A stretch of DNA of 16,298 bases from Thomasclavelia spiroformis. Lineage in GTDB: Bacteria; Bacillota_I; Bacilli_A; Erysipelotrichales; Coprobacillaceae. The stretch covers positions 1 to 16,298 of the forward strand of contig JAGZCC010000054.1 in NCBI GenBank assembly GCA_018369555.1, in the 5' to 3' direction. Both the position numbers and the translations under genes were made by a program. Each line of letters starts with the position of its first letter. Positions within the stretch are counted from its first letter, which is position 1. This document shows, piece by piece, positions 6,271-12,501 of this stretch. Below the pieces are notes generated by a model. The model made no database searches. It was given only the letters and a program-made list of their open reading frames with translations, and was not told the origin of the DNA.

Positions 6271-7431
6271 ATGAATTTTTCAAAACGAATGAATTTATTT
6301 TCTGAAAGTATTTTTACTACTTTAGCAAAAAAAACAAAACAAAGAAAAGAAGCTGGTTTACCGGTAATTGATTTTAGCACTGGTACTCCTAATATACCCC
6401 CTTCTAAAAATATACGCGAAACACTTTCAAAAGCATCGTTAGATCCAAAAAATTATGTATATGCCATTAACGATTTACCAGAACTAATTGATGCTGTGAT
6501 TAACTGGTATCAAAGACGATATAATGTAAATTTAAATAATGATGAGATTTGTTCTTTATTAGGTTCACAAGAAGGTTTATCTCATTTAGGAATGACATTA
6601 ATTGATGAAAATGACATTGTACTAGTTCCTAATCCAAGTTATCCGATATTTAAAGATGGTCCTTTAATTGCAGGGGCTAAAATTGTTGAAATGCCACTAT
6701 TAAAAGAAAATGATTATTTAATTGATTTTAGTAAAATAGATAAAAATATTGCAAAAAAAGCTAAATTTATGGTTGTTTCTTATCCAAATAATCCTACATG
6801 TGGAGTTGCAAATGATGAGTTTTATCTAAATTTAATTCAATTTGCAAAGGAGAATGAGATTATTGTCTTACATGATAATGCCTATAGTGAACTATTATTT
6901 GAAACACCAGGTAAAAGCTTTTTATCATATCCAGGGGCCAAAGATGTTGGAATTGAATTTAATTCACTATCAAAAACATATGGCCTAGCCGGTGCTAGAA
7001 TTGGTTTTGCTCTTGGAAATAGTGAAATCATTAAACAAATTAAAACTTTAAAATCTAATATTGATTATGGCATGTTTATTCCAATCCAATTAGCAGCAAT
7101 TGAAGCAATAACCGGAGATCAATCATGTGTTGAACAAACACGTAACGCATATAAAGAACGTCGTGATGCTTTTTTAACAAATGCAAAAAAAATTGGTTGG
7201 AAAATTGATAAAACTAAAGGTACTATGTTTATTTGGGCCAAGATACCAGATAAGTACAAAACATCATTTGACTTTGTAGATGACTTATTTAATCAAACAG
7301 GAATTTTATTTGTTCCAGGTAATGCTTTTGGTTCTTATGGAGAAGGGTTTGTAAGAATTGCATTAATTCAAGATATTCAAACGATTGAAAAAGCATTTTC
7401 TTTAATTAATAAAACAAATATATTTAAATAA
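6271..7431 (+). CDS. Class I PLP aminotransferase, LL-diaminopimelate aminotransferase-like
   Basis: Fold-type I pyridoxal-phosphate aminotransferase of 386 residues. The PLP lysine is Lys235 in N-S-L-S-K-T-Y-G-L-A-G-A-R-I-G; the ring-contact Asp202 and Tyr205 are in D-N-A-Y; the substrate and cofactor region Y-P-N-N-P-T is at 171-176; an arginine in F-V-R-I-A near the C-terminus is the usual carboxylate anchor. The overall pattern resembles the DapL/PatA-like branch, which makes lysine and peptidoglycan precursors from tetrahydrodipicolinate or transaminates other amino acids. Substrate cannot be fixed from sequence alone. AGGTGA lies upstream of the ATG. It is monocistronic, divergent from spoIVA and convergent with pyk. 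Confidence 0.8.
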   Translation: MNFSKRMNLFSESIFTTLAKKTKQRKEAGLPVIDFSTGTPNIPPSKNIRETLSKASLDPKNYVYAINDLPELIDAVINWYQRRYNVNLNNDEICSLLGSQEGLSHLGMTLIDENDIVLVPNPSYPIFKDGPLIAGAKIVEMPLLKENDYLIDFSKIDKNIAKKAKFMVVSYPNNPTCGVANDEFYLNLIQFAKENEIIVLHDNAYSELLFETPGKSFLSYPGAKDVGIEFNSLSKTYGLAGARIGFALGNSEIIKQIKTLKSNIDYGMFIPIQLAAIEAITGDQSCVEQTRNAYKERRDAFLTNAKKIGWKIDKTKGTMFIWAKIPDKYKTSFDFVDDLFNQTGILFVPGNAFGSYGEGFVRIALIQDIQTIEKAFSLINKTNIFK

Positions 7432-7501
7432 TACGCTAGAGGAATATGCACGTATAAATTTCGTTGTTTATTATGCTTATTTTTCACGCTAGATTTACGA
7501 T

Positions 7502-7541
7502 ATAAAAAAGGAAGATTTTAAAAATATTCTTCCTTTTTTAT
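7502..7541. terminator. Bidirectional terminator between aminotransferase and pyk
   Basis: AAAAAAGGAAGA (7504-7515) pairs perfectly with TCTTCCTTTTTT (7528-7539), 12 pairs with a 12-base loop. A-runs and T-runs on the two sides give a U-tract in both directions, so it can end both convergent genes. It lies seven bases from the pyk stop. Confidence 0.9.
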
Positions 7542-7547
7542 ATGAAA

Positions 7548-8978
7548 TTATTTTACTCTAACTAATTCTAAATAACTAGTATCGCCAATTAAGCCAGGTT
7601 TTCCCCCTGTAACAAGTATCAAACTTCCAGAAGTCACGCCATTTTCTTTAGCAATAATTTCTGCATAATCCATCATACTCGAACGTGTTTTCATAGTTTT
7701 ACAAATAACTGGTGCTACTCCCCAATTAAGAGCTAACGATCTTGTTGTATCGATATTAGGCGTAGCTGCAATAATCCTTGCCTCAGGACGATAACGTGAC
7801 ATTTTACGTGCAGTAAATCCACTTTCTGTAAAAGCAATAATTGCTTCAACTTGAAATTTTGAAGCAATTTCAGCAACAGACATACAAATTGCTTCTGATG
7901 TATCTTTAGCTGCAGTTAAAACAGCTTGACGGTGAAGTGTTTCATAATCTAAGCTTTGTTCAGTTTTTAAAGCAATACGGCTCATTGTCATAACTGATTC
8001 TTGTGGATATTGCCCTGCTGCTGATTCACCTGAAAGCATAATCGCATCTGTTCCATCAAAAATTGCATTTGCAACATCACTTACCTCTGCACGAGTTGGA
8101 CGTGGATTTGTTTGCAGACTTTCTAACATTTGCGTTGCTGTAATAACAATTTTTCCCATATCTTTACATTTGCTAATTATATTTTTCTGAATTAATGGTA
8201 CATCTTCTGCCGGTACTTCAACTCCTAAATCACCACGAGCAATCATTATGCCATCAGCAATATTTAAAATTTCATCAATATTTTCAACTCCTTCTTTATT
8301 TTCAATTTTAGCAATTACTTGAATATCTGGTCGATCATTTTCAATTAATAGCTTCTTTATATCAAAAACATCCTGTGCCCTTCTTACAAATGATGCTGCT
8401 ACATAATTAAACGGCTGTAAACATCCAAATTTTAAATCATCAATATCTCGTTTAGATAAATAGTCAAAACCTAATTTTATTCCTGGTACATTTATGCCAC
8501 GTTTATTTTTCACAATTCCATCATTTGCGCAAACACATACTATCTTCGTACCATCAACATGATCTACTAATAATTCAACTTGTCCATCATTTATTAAAAT
8601 AAAACTTCCTGGGTTTACATCATGATATAAATCTTTATAAGATATCGTAAAACAATCACTTGTGCCTTCAATATCTTCTTGACATATAGTAACAATTTGT
8701 CCTTTTTTAAATTCTGCTCTTCCCCCTTTAAAATTTCCTGTTCTTATTTCAGGACCTTTAGTATCTAATAATATTGCCACAGATGTTCCTAATTCCTTAT
8801 TAATTTCACTAATTAATTTAATTCTATTTAAATGTTCCTCATGACTTCCATGAGAAAAATTAAGTCTCATTACATTCATTCCAGCCTTTACTAATTTACT
8901 CATCATTTCTTTGCTTTCTGATGCTGGTCCAATTGTACAAATAATTTTAGTTTTACTCATTTTTTCATTTCTTAACAT
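7548..8978 (-). CDS. pyk: Pyruvate kinase
   Basis: Last step of glycolysis: phosphoenolpyruvate plus ADP gives pyruvate plus ATP, in the cytoplasm. The start K-T-K-I-I-C-T-I-G-P-A-S and M-R-L-N-F-S-H-G are the classic N-terminal motifs; the active-site signature V-I-A-K-I-E-N-K-E-G with the catalytic lysine is near residue 220; M-I-A-R-G-D-L-G-V-E and T-A-T-Q-M-L-E-S follow. At 476 residues it has the A, B and C domains only and lacks the extra C-terminal PEP-utiliser-like domain of Bacillus pyruvate kinase. The ATG at 8978 has a GTGGGG-type ribosome site eight bases upstream; the ATG six codons later (8960) would give the commoner N-terminus and cannot be ruled out. A TATAAT lies at 9008-9013 on the minus strand without a good -35. 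Confidence 0.95.
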   Translation of the reverse strand: MLRNEKMSKTKIICTIGPASESKEMMSKLVKAGMNVMRLNFSHGSHEEHLNRIKLISEINKELGTSVAILLDTKGPEIRTGNFKGGRAEFKKGQIVTICQEDIEGTSDCFTISYKDLYHDVNPGSFILINDGQVELLVDHVDGTKIVCVCANDGIVKNKRGINVPGIKLGFDYLSKRDIDDLKFGCLQPFNYVAASFVRRAQDVFDIKKLLIENDRPDIQVIAKIENKEGVENIDEILNIADGIMIARGDLGVEVPAEDVPLIQKNIISKCKDMGKIVITATQMLESLQTNPRPTRAEVSDVANAIFDGTDAIMLSGESAAGQYPQESVMTMSRIALKTEQSLDYETLHRQAVLTAAKDTSEAICMSVAEIASKFQVEAIIAFTESGFTARKMSRYRPEARIIAATPNIDTTRSLALNWGVAPVICKTMKTRSSMMDYAEIIAKENGVTSGSLILVTGGKPGLIGDTSYLELVRVK

Positions 8979-9118
8979 TTTATTATCCCCACTTTCTCTC
9001 TATATATATTATAATTAATTATTTTTTTCTTGCGACTTTTTTTATAAATTGATTAATTTTTTAATACTTCTTTTTAATTACAAAATATAAATCATCTTAA
9101 ATATCAACAAAATCCCGC

Positions 9119-9158
9119 TAATTATTATATTATTTCCTAGGAAAAAATATAATAATTA
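9119..9158. repeat. 40-base near-perfect palindrome centred on TTTCCTAGGAAA
   Basis: Bases pair symmetrically around the centre between 9138 and 9139 for 20 positions with a single A-A mismatch (9132/9145). The centre is CCTAGG and the arms are AT-only. There is no loop and no adjacent T-run, so it is not a standard terminator. It lies about 140 bases upstream of the pyk start. A dimeric-protein binding site or cruciform-forming element are both possible. Confidence 0.6.
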
Positions 9159-9213
9159 CTTAATAACCCTCTTGCAAATTACATTAATTTAAAAATTATC
9201 ATTAAAATAAATA

Positions 9214-9245
9214 TATCTTGCTATGTAATACACACTAGCAAGATA
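9214..9245. repeat. Hairpin TATCTTGCTA-N12-TAGCAAGATA
   Basis: Perfect 10-base inverted repeat with a 12-base loop. On the minus strand it is followed by a U-rich but interrupted tract, so it might be a weak terminator of leftward transcripts, or a regulatory hairpin in a long pyk leader. Confidence 0.45.
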
Positions 9246-9321
9246 AAAATATTCCAACTGACACAATTAAATATAAACTATGTTTCTACTTTACTTATCA
9301 TATATACAAAAATAGTAGCAG

Positions 9322-9360
9322 TTAGATATTATTTATTTAATTTATTCTAACAATATCTAA
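9322..9360. repeat. Inverted repeat TTAGATATT-N21-AATATCTAA
   Basis: Perfect 9-base arms (9322-9330, 9352-9360). The right arm shares bases 9357-9360 with the neighbouring hairpin at 9357-9403, so the two cannot form fully at the same time. Confidence 0.4.
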
Positions 9361-9403
9361 TAAAAAAACTGCATGAATTATCCCTCAATCAGTTATATAT
9401 TAG
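9357..9403 (-). terminator. Candidate terminator of the alkyltransferase gene
   Basis: On the minus strand AACTG (9390-9394) pairs with CAGTT (9367-9371) and is followed by a run of T; an outer helix CTAATA (9398-9403) with TATTAG (9357-9362) can extend it. It lies about 30 bases beyond the stop codon of the alkyltransferase gene. Confidence 0.45.
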
Positions 9404-9430
9404 TTTTTCATATTTATACAAACTAAAATT

Positions 9431-9886
9431 TTAATTATTATTTTTTTCTAAATCCAATAAATATTCTTTTAATTTCAATCCACCAGCATAACCTATTAAT
9501 TTTTTATTAGAACCTATTACTCGATGGCATGGCACTACTATCATAATTCTATTTTTATTATTTGCCATTCCAACCGCTCGATAGGCCTTAGGATTATTTA
9601 TTGCTATTGAAATATCTTTATAACTCACTGTTTTGCCGTATGGTATTTTAAGTAATTCTTGCCAAACTTTTGTTTGAAAGGCAGTTCCAGATAAATCTAA
9701 AGGTAGATCAAATACCTTTCGTTTTCCTTTAAAATATTCATTTAATTGTTTTGCTGCTTCTTTTATTAATGTTGTTTCCTCTTGGATATATTCATATTTA
9801 TTGTCTGTTGTTATTGCATATATTTGACTATTTTTTTCAATAATATATATAGCTATTTTCATTTTATATTGATAGCCTTTTAGCAT
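9431..9886 (-). CDS. ogt: Methylated-DNA--protein-cysteine S-methyltransferase
   Basis: Suicide repair protein that moves alkyl groups from O6-alkylguanine to its own cysteine. The active-site motif V-V-P-C-H-R-V-I-G has its acceptor cysteine at residue 120 of 151; the helix-turn-helix F-Q-x-K-V-W-Q-E-L-L-K-I-P-Y-G-K-T-V-S-Y and the A-x-R-A-V-G-x-A-N-x-x-N segment precede it; G-Y-A-G-G-L-x-x-K follows. The weakly conserved N-terminal domain occupies about the first 60 residues. The ATG at 9884-9886 is preferred because GGTGAT lies seven bases upstream; a GTG at 9898 and an ATG eight codons later (9862) are alternatives. No Ada-type regulatory domain is attached. It stands alone, divergent from the exporter genes. 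The name is by family; ogt and adaB types are not separated. Confidence 0.9.
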   Translation of the reverse strand: MLKGYQYKMKIAIYIIEKNSQIYAITTDNKYEYIQEETTLIKEAAKQLNEYFKGKRKVFDLPLDLSGTAFQTKVWQELLKIPYGKTVSYKDISIAINNPKAYRAVGMANNKNRIMIVVPCHRVIGSNKKLIGYAGGLKLKEYLLDLEKNNN

Positions 9887-9962
9887 GATTATCACCAAGA
9901 TTATTTTATCATAATAATTTATAAATATTAACTATCATTTTATATCATTTAAATTTTATTCA

Positions 9963-9971
9963 TGGTATACT
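9963..9971 (+). promoter_or_regulatory. Extended -10 promoter of the thrE-tmcAL operon
   Basis: TG-G-TATACT: an extended -10 (TG at 9963-9964, TATACT at 9966-9971) 22 bases before the start codon at 9994. No convincing -35 hexamer lies 17 bases upstream, which is usual for extended -10 promoters. The leader would be very short, about 15 bases. Confidence 0.5.
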
Positions 9972-9993
9972 TTTGTATGATTTGAGGTGAATT

Positions 9994-10743
9994 ATGAACG
10001 AACAAAAACTTATTAATCTAATCGGCGAAATTGGTCGTCTTTTATTAAAATATGGAGCTGAAATATATCGAGTAGAAGAATCGCTATTAAGGATGTGTAA
10101 AAGCTATGGTTATCAAAATGTTGAAGTATTTGCACTACCAACATATTTTACTCTTACAATTGAAACACATGATTATCATACATTTACTTTATCTAAACGG
10201 ACCCAACAAAATCGAGTTAACTTAGAAAAACTATATGAACTAAATAATTTAGTACGTAATGTTTGTTGTAATTGTCCTGATTACTACACTTTAAAATCAC
10301 AAGTTGATGAAATTATAAATATTCCTACAAATATGAAACTTGTATTTTTGGGTTATGGAATCGGTACTGCTTCTTTTACAACTTTTTTTGGCGGAGGAAT
10401 CAATGAAACGATTTGTGGATTTTTTATTGGTTTGATACTCTATTTTTTCATTTGGTTGATAGAACTTCTTGAAATTAATAATTTAGTCTGCACTCTTTTA
10501 TCTAGCATGCTTTTAACACTAATTGCAATTATTAGTAATAAGATAGGGTTTATTTCAAATCTTCAAGCTGTAATTATTGGTTGTCTAATGATTTTAACAC
10601 CAGGTGTAGCAATTACAAATAGTTTAAGAGATATTATGGTCAGTGATTATATTTCAGGTACTGCGCGTATGTTAGAAGCTTTATTAACTGCTACTTTTAT
10701 TGCAGTTGGTGTTGGAACGATGATGATACTTTTAGGAGGTTAA
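9994..10743 (+). CDS. Threonine/serine exporter family protein, N-terminal-half subunit (DUF1212 type)
   Basis: First half of a split ThrE-type exporter for threonine and serine in the cytoplasmic membrane. The 249-residue protein has a soluble region (about 1-110) with the family segment G-A-E-I-Y-R-V-E-E-S-L-L-R-M (residues 19-32) and V-F-A-L-P-T-Y-F-T-L-T-I, followed by about five membrane segments (roughly 112-130, 140-160, 163-185, 190-208 and 225-247). The conserved P-G-V-A-I-T-N-S-L-R-D-I-M-x-x-D-Y-x-S-G-x-A-R-M-x-E-A-L (from about residue 201) is typical of the family. In Corynebacterium ThrE the two halves are one chain; many Firmicutes have two genes as here. GAGGTGA precedes the ATG. 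The next gene starts two bases after this stop. Confidence 0.85.
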   Translation: MNEQKLINLIGEIGRLLLKYGAEIYRVEESLLRMCKSYGYQNVEVFALPTYFTLTIETHDYHTFTLSKRTQQNRVNLEKLYELNNLVRNVCCNCPDYYTLKSQVDEIINIPTNMKLVFLGYGIGTASFTTFFGGGINETICGFFIGLILYFFIWLIELLEINNLVCTLLSSMLLTLIAIISNKIGFISNLQAVIIGCLMILTPGVAITNSLRDIMVSDYISGTARMLEALLTATFIAVGVGTMMILLGG

Positions 10744-10744
10744 A

Positions 10745-11200
10745 ATGAGTAATTTTATTCAATGTTTTAGTGCATTTGTTGCTTGTATTGGTTTTTCTTT
10801 AATTTTTAGAATTCATCACCAATTACGATTTATTTTAGTTAGTTCTTTAGGAGGAGCACTAGGTTGGTTAGTATTTTTATTATTTGATAATTTTAATAAT
10901 GAATTAGTCGCTTATTTTATTGCAATGACAATAATAAGTTTATTTTCTGAAATTGCTGCTCGTATCTTTAAAGCGCCTGTAACAATATTTTTAATCATTG
11001 GTTGTTTCCCACTTGTACCTGGACGTGGAATTTATCAAACAATGCTTTATTGTACTCAAGGAAATACATCGTTATTTATTGATAGTTTCATCCATACCAT
11101 TGCTATTTCTGCTTGCCTAGCATTAGCAATTATGATTGTTTCAACAATATTTAAAGTTATTAAAAAATTTACTAAATATCCTTTGAAGGTCAATTTATGA
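10745..11200 (+). CDS. Threonine/serine exporter family protein, C-terminal-half subunit (ThrE_2/DUF3815 type)
   Basis: Second half of the split ThrE-type exporter, 151 residues and almost entirely membrane-embedded, with about five hydrophobic segments (roughly 3-20, 27-46, 52-70, 75-95 and 115-140). The P-L-V-P-G-R-G-I-Y-Q-T-M-L segment after the third or fourth helix matches the family's P-x-x-P-G motif. Its AGGAGG ribosome site lies inside the last codons of the preceding gene, so the two subunits are made together. It ends in TGA overlapping the ATG of tmcAL (ATGA, 4 bases), so all three genes appear translationally coupled. Substrate assignment is by family only. Confidence 0.85.
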   Translation: MSNFIQCFSAFVACIGFSLIFRIHHQLRFILVSSLGGALGWLVFLLFDNFNNELVAYFIAMTIISLFSEIAARIFKAPVTIFLIIGCFPLVPGRGIYQTMLYCTQGNTSLFIDSFIHTIAISACLALAIMIVSTIFKVIKKFTKYPLKVNL

Positions 11201-12336
11201 AAGTACTTGGATTAATTGTTGAATATAATCCTTTTCATCAAGGACATTTATATCATTTAAACAAAGCAAAAGAACTGATTGATCCTGATGTAACAATAGT
11301 AATTATGTCAAGTCATTTTGTTCAACGTGGAGAACCTGCAATAAGCGATAAATGGACAAGAGCCAAAGTAGCAATTAAAAATGGTGTTGATTTAGTAATT
11401 GAATTACCATTTGTATATAGTGTACAAAGTGCTGATTATTTTGCTAAAGGAGCAATTGAAATACTTCATAAATTAAATGTTACTGATATTGTATTTGGAA
11501 GTGAAAATGGTAATATCAATATTTTTAAAGACATCGCTTTGACAATAAAAAATAATTCCAATGATTATAATACATTAATAAAGCAACAACTAAATTTAGG
11601 TTTACGTTATCCTGATGCTTGTAATAAAGCATTATCAATTTTAATGAATAAAAGTATTACTACCCCTAATGATTTATTAGGTTTAGCATATGTAAAAGAA
11701 ATCATAAATAATAATTATCAAATTAATCTACATTGTATAAAAAGAACAAATGATTTTCATAGTTTAGAACTTGAAAATATATGTTCAGCAAGTGCTATAA
11801 GGTATGCATTGAAAAATAATATAGCACTAACAAATCAAATTTGTAATTACGATGAATATAATGAATTTTATTTTTTTGAAGACTTTTTCCCTTTTTTACG
11901 CTACAAACTTTTAGTAATTTCAAAAGATGAATTAAAACATATTCACCTTGTTGATGAAGGGATAGAAAATTTACTTAAAGAAAAAATATTTTTATGCAAA
12001 GATATGAATCAATTTATAACATCTTTGACTTCTAAACGTTATACGCGTTCCAGAATCCAAAGAATGTTAATTCATATTTTAATGAATAATAATAAAAATA
12101 CGATTATTGAAAGTATGAAAATCGACTATATTAGAGTTTTAAAAATGAATGAGATTGGACAAGCATATCTAAATAAAATCAAAAAAACCTGTAAGTATAA
12201 AATAATAACTAACTTTTCTAGTTATCAACACCCAGCTTTAGATCTTGAATTTAAAGCAACAAAGCTCCTATCATGCATATCAAGTAACCCTGATCAATTA
12301 ATTTCTCTTGAATATAAAAGTATCCCTAAATTATAA
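11197..12336 (+). CDS. tmcAL: tRNA(Met) cytidine acetate ligase TmcAL (YlbM)
   Basis: TmcAL forms N4-acetylcytidine at the wobble position of elongator tRNA-Met using acetate and ATP, as shown for the Bacillus YlbM protein. The 379-residue chain starts with the nucleotidyltransferase-fold motif G-L-I-V-E-Y-N-P-F-H-Q-G-H (5-17), where H14-x-x-H17 is the ATP-handling HxGH signature. F-V-Q-R-G-E-P-A (about 42-49), K-W-T-R-A-K (about 53-58), D-L-V-I-E-L-P-F (about 68-75) and V-F-G-S-E (about 101-105) are the other family blocks. The start overlaps the end of the ThrE second subunit. In Bacillus ylbM is in a different context, so the link to an amino-acid exporter is a local arrangement. A strong terminator follows. 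Confidence 0.92.
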   Translation: MKVLGLIVEYNPFHQGHLYHLNKAKELIDPDVTIVIMSSHFVQRGEPAISDKWTRAKVAIKNGVDLVIELPFVYSVQSADYFAKGAIEILHKLNVTDIVFGSENGNINIFKDIALTIKNNSNDYNTLIKQQLNLGLRYPDACNKALSILMNKSITTPNDLLGLAYVKEIINNNYQINLHCIKRTNDFHSLELENICSASAIRYALKNNIALTNQICNYDEYNEFYFFEDFFPFLRYKLLVISKDELKHIHLVDEGIENLLKEKIFLCKDMNQFITSLTSKRYTRSRIQRMLIHILMNNNKNTIIESMKIDYIRVLKMNEIGQAYLNKIKKTCKYKIITNFSSYQHPALDLEFKATKLLSCISSNPDQLISLEYKSIPKL

Positions 12337-12345
12337 ATTTTATAT

Positions 12346-12385
12346 AAACCAGACATCATTTATTTGCTGATCTGGTTTTTATTTT
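12346..12385 (+). terminator. Rho-independent terminator of the thrE-tmcAL operon
   Basis: AAACCAGA (12346-12353) pairs perfectly with TCTGGTTT (12371-12378), extended by TCA/TGA inside, and is followed by TTATTTT. It starts ten bases after the tmcAL stop. Confidence 0.9.
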
Positions 12386-12470
12386 AATTAAAAAGACAGA
12401 GCAAAAGCATTCTTACCTTATACTCTGTCCTTTGTACTTTTACAACGCTCATAAAATTATTTTTTTAATA
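12383..12470 (-). repeat. Dispersed repeat copy B
   Basis: Alignable along almost its whole length with copy A at 1141-1228, about three quarters identical by eye, including AAAAGCATT, ACCTT, TTTTACA and CATAAAATT blocks. In both places the repeat lies directly downstream of a minus-strand gene. The hairpin arms differ between copies yet still pair. Confidence 0.55.
12385..12429 (-). terminator. Candidate terminator of pheST, within the repeat
   Basis: On the minus strand GACAGAG (12423-12429) pairs perfectly with CTCTGTC (12395-12401) across a 21-base loop and is followed by TTTTTAATT. It lies about 75 bases beyond the pheT stop. The loop is long but can fold further. Confidence 0.65.
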
Positions 12471-12501
12471 CTTCCTTATGTAGCGTTAGTTTATCTTTTT
12501 A

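Larger units (their letters stand above)
8979..9430. other. Gene-free AT-rich stretch with several inverted repeats
   Basis: No reading frame with a ribosome site is seen in this 452-base gap between pyk and the alkyltransferase gene. It is unusual in holding a 40-base palindrome (9119-9158), a 10-base hairpin (9214-9245) and two overlapping hairpins (9322-9360 and 9357-9403), listed separately. It presumably carries the pyk promoter and the end of the alkyltransferase transcript. Confidence 0.6.
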
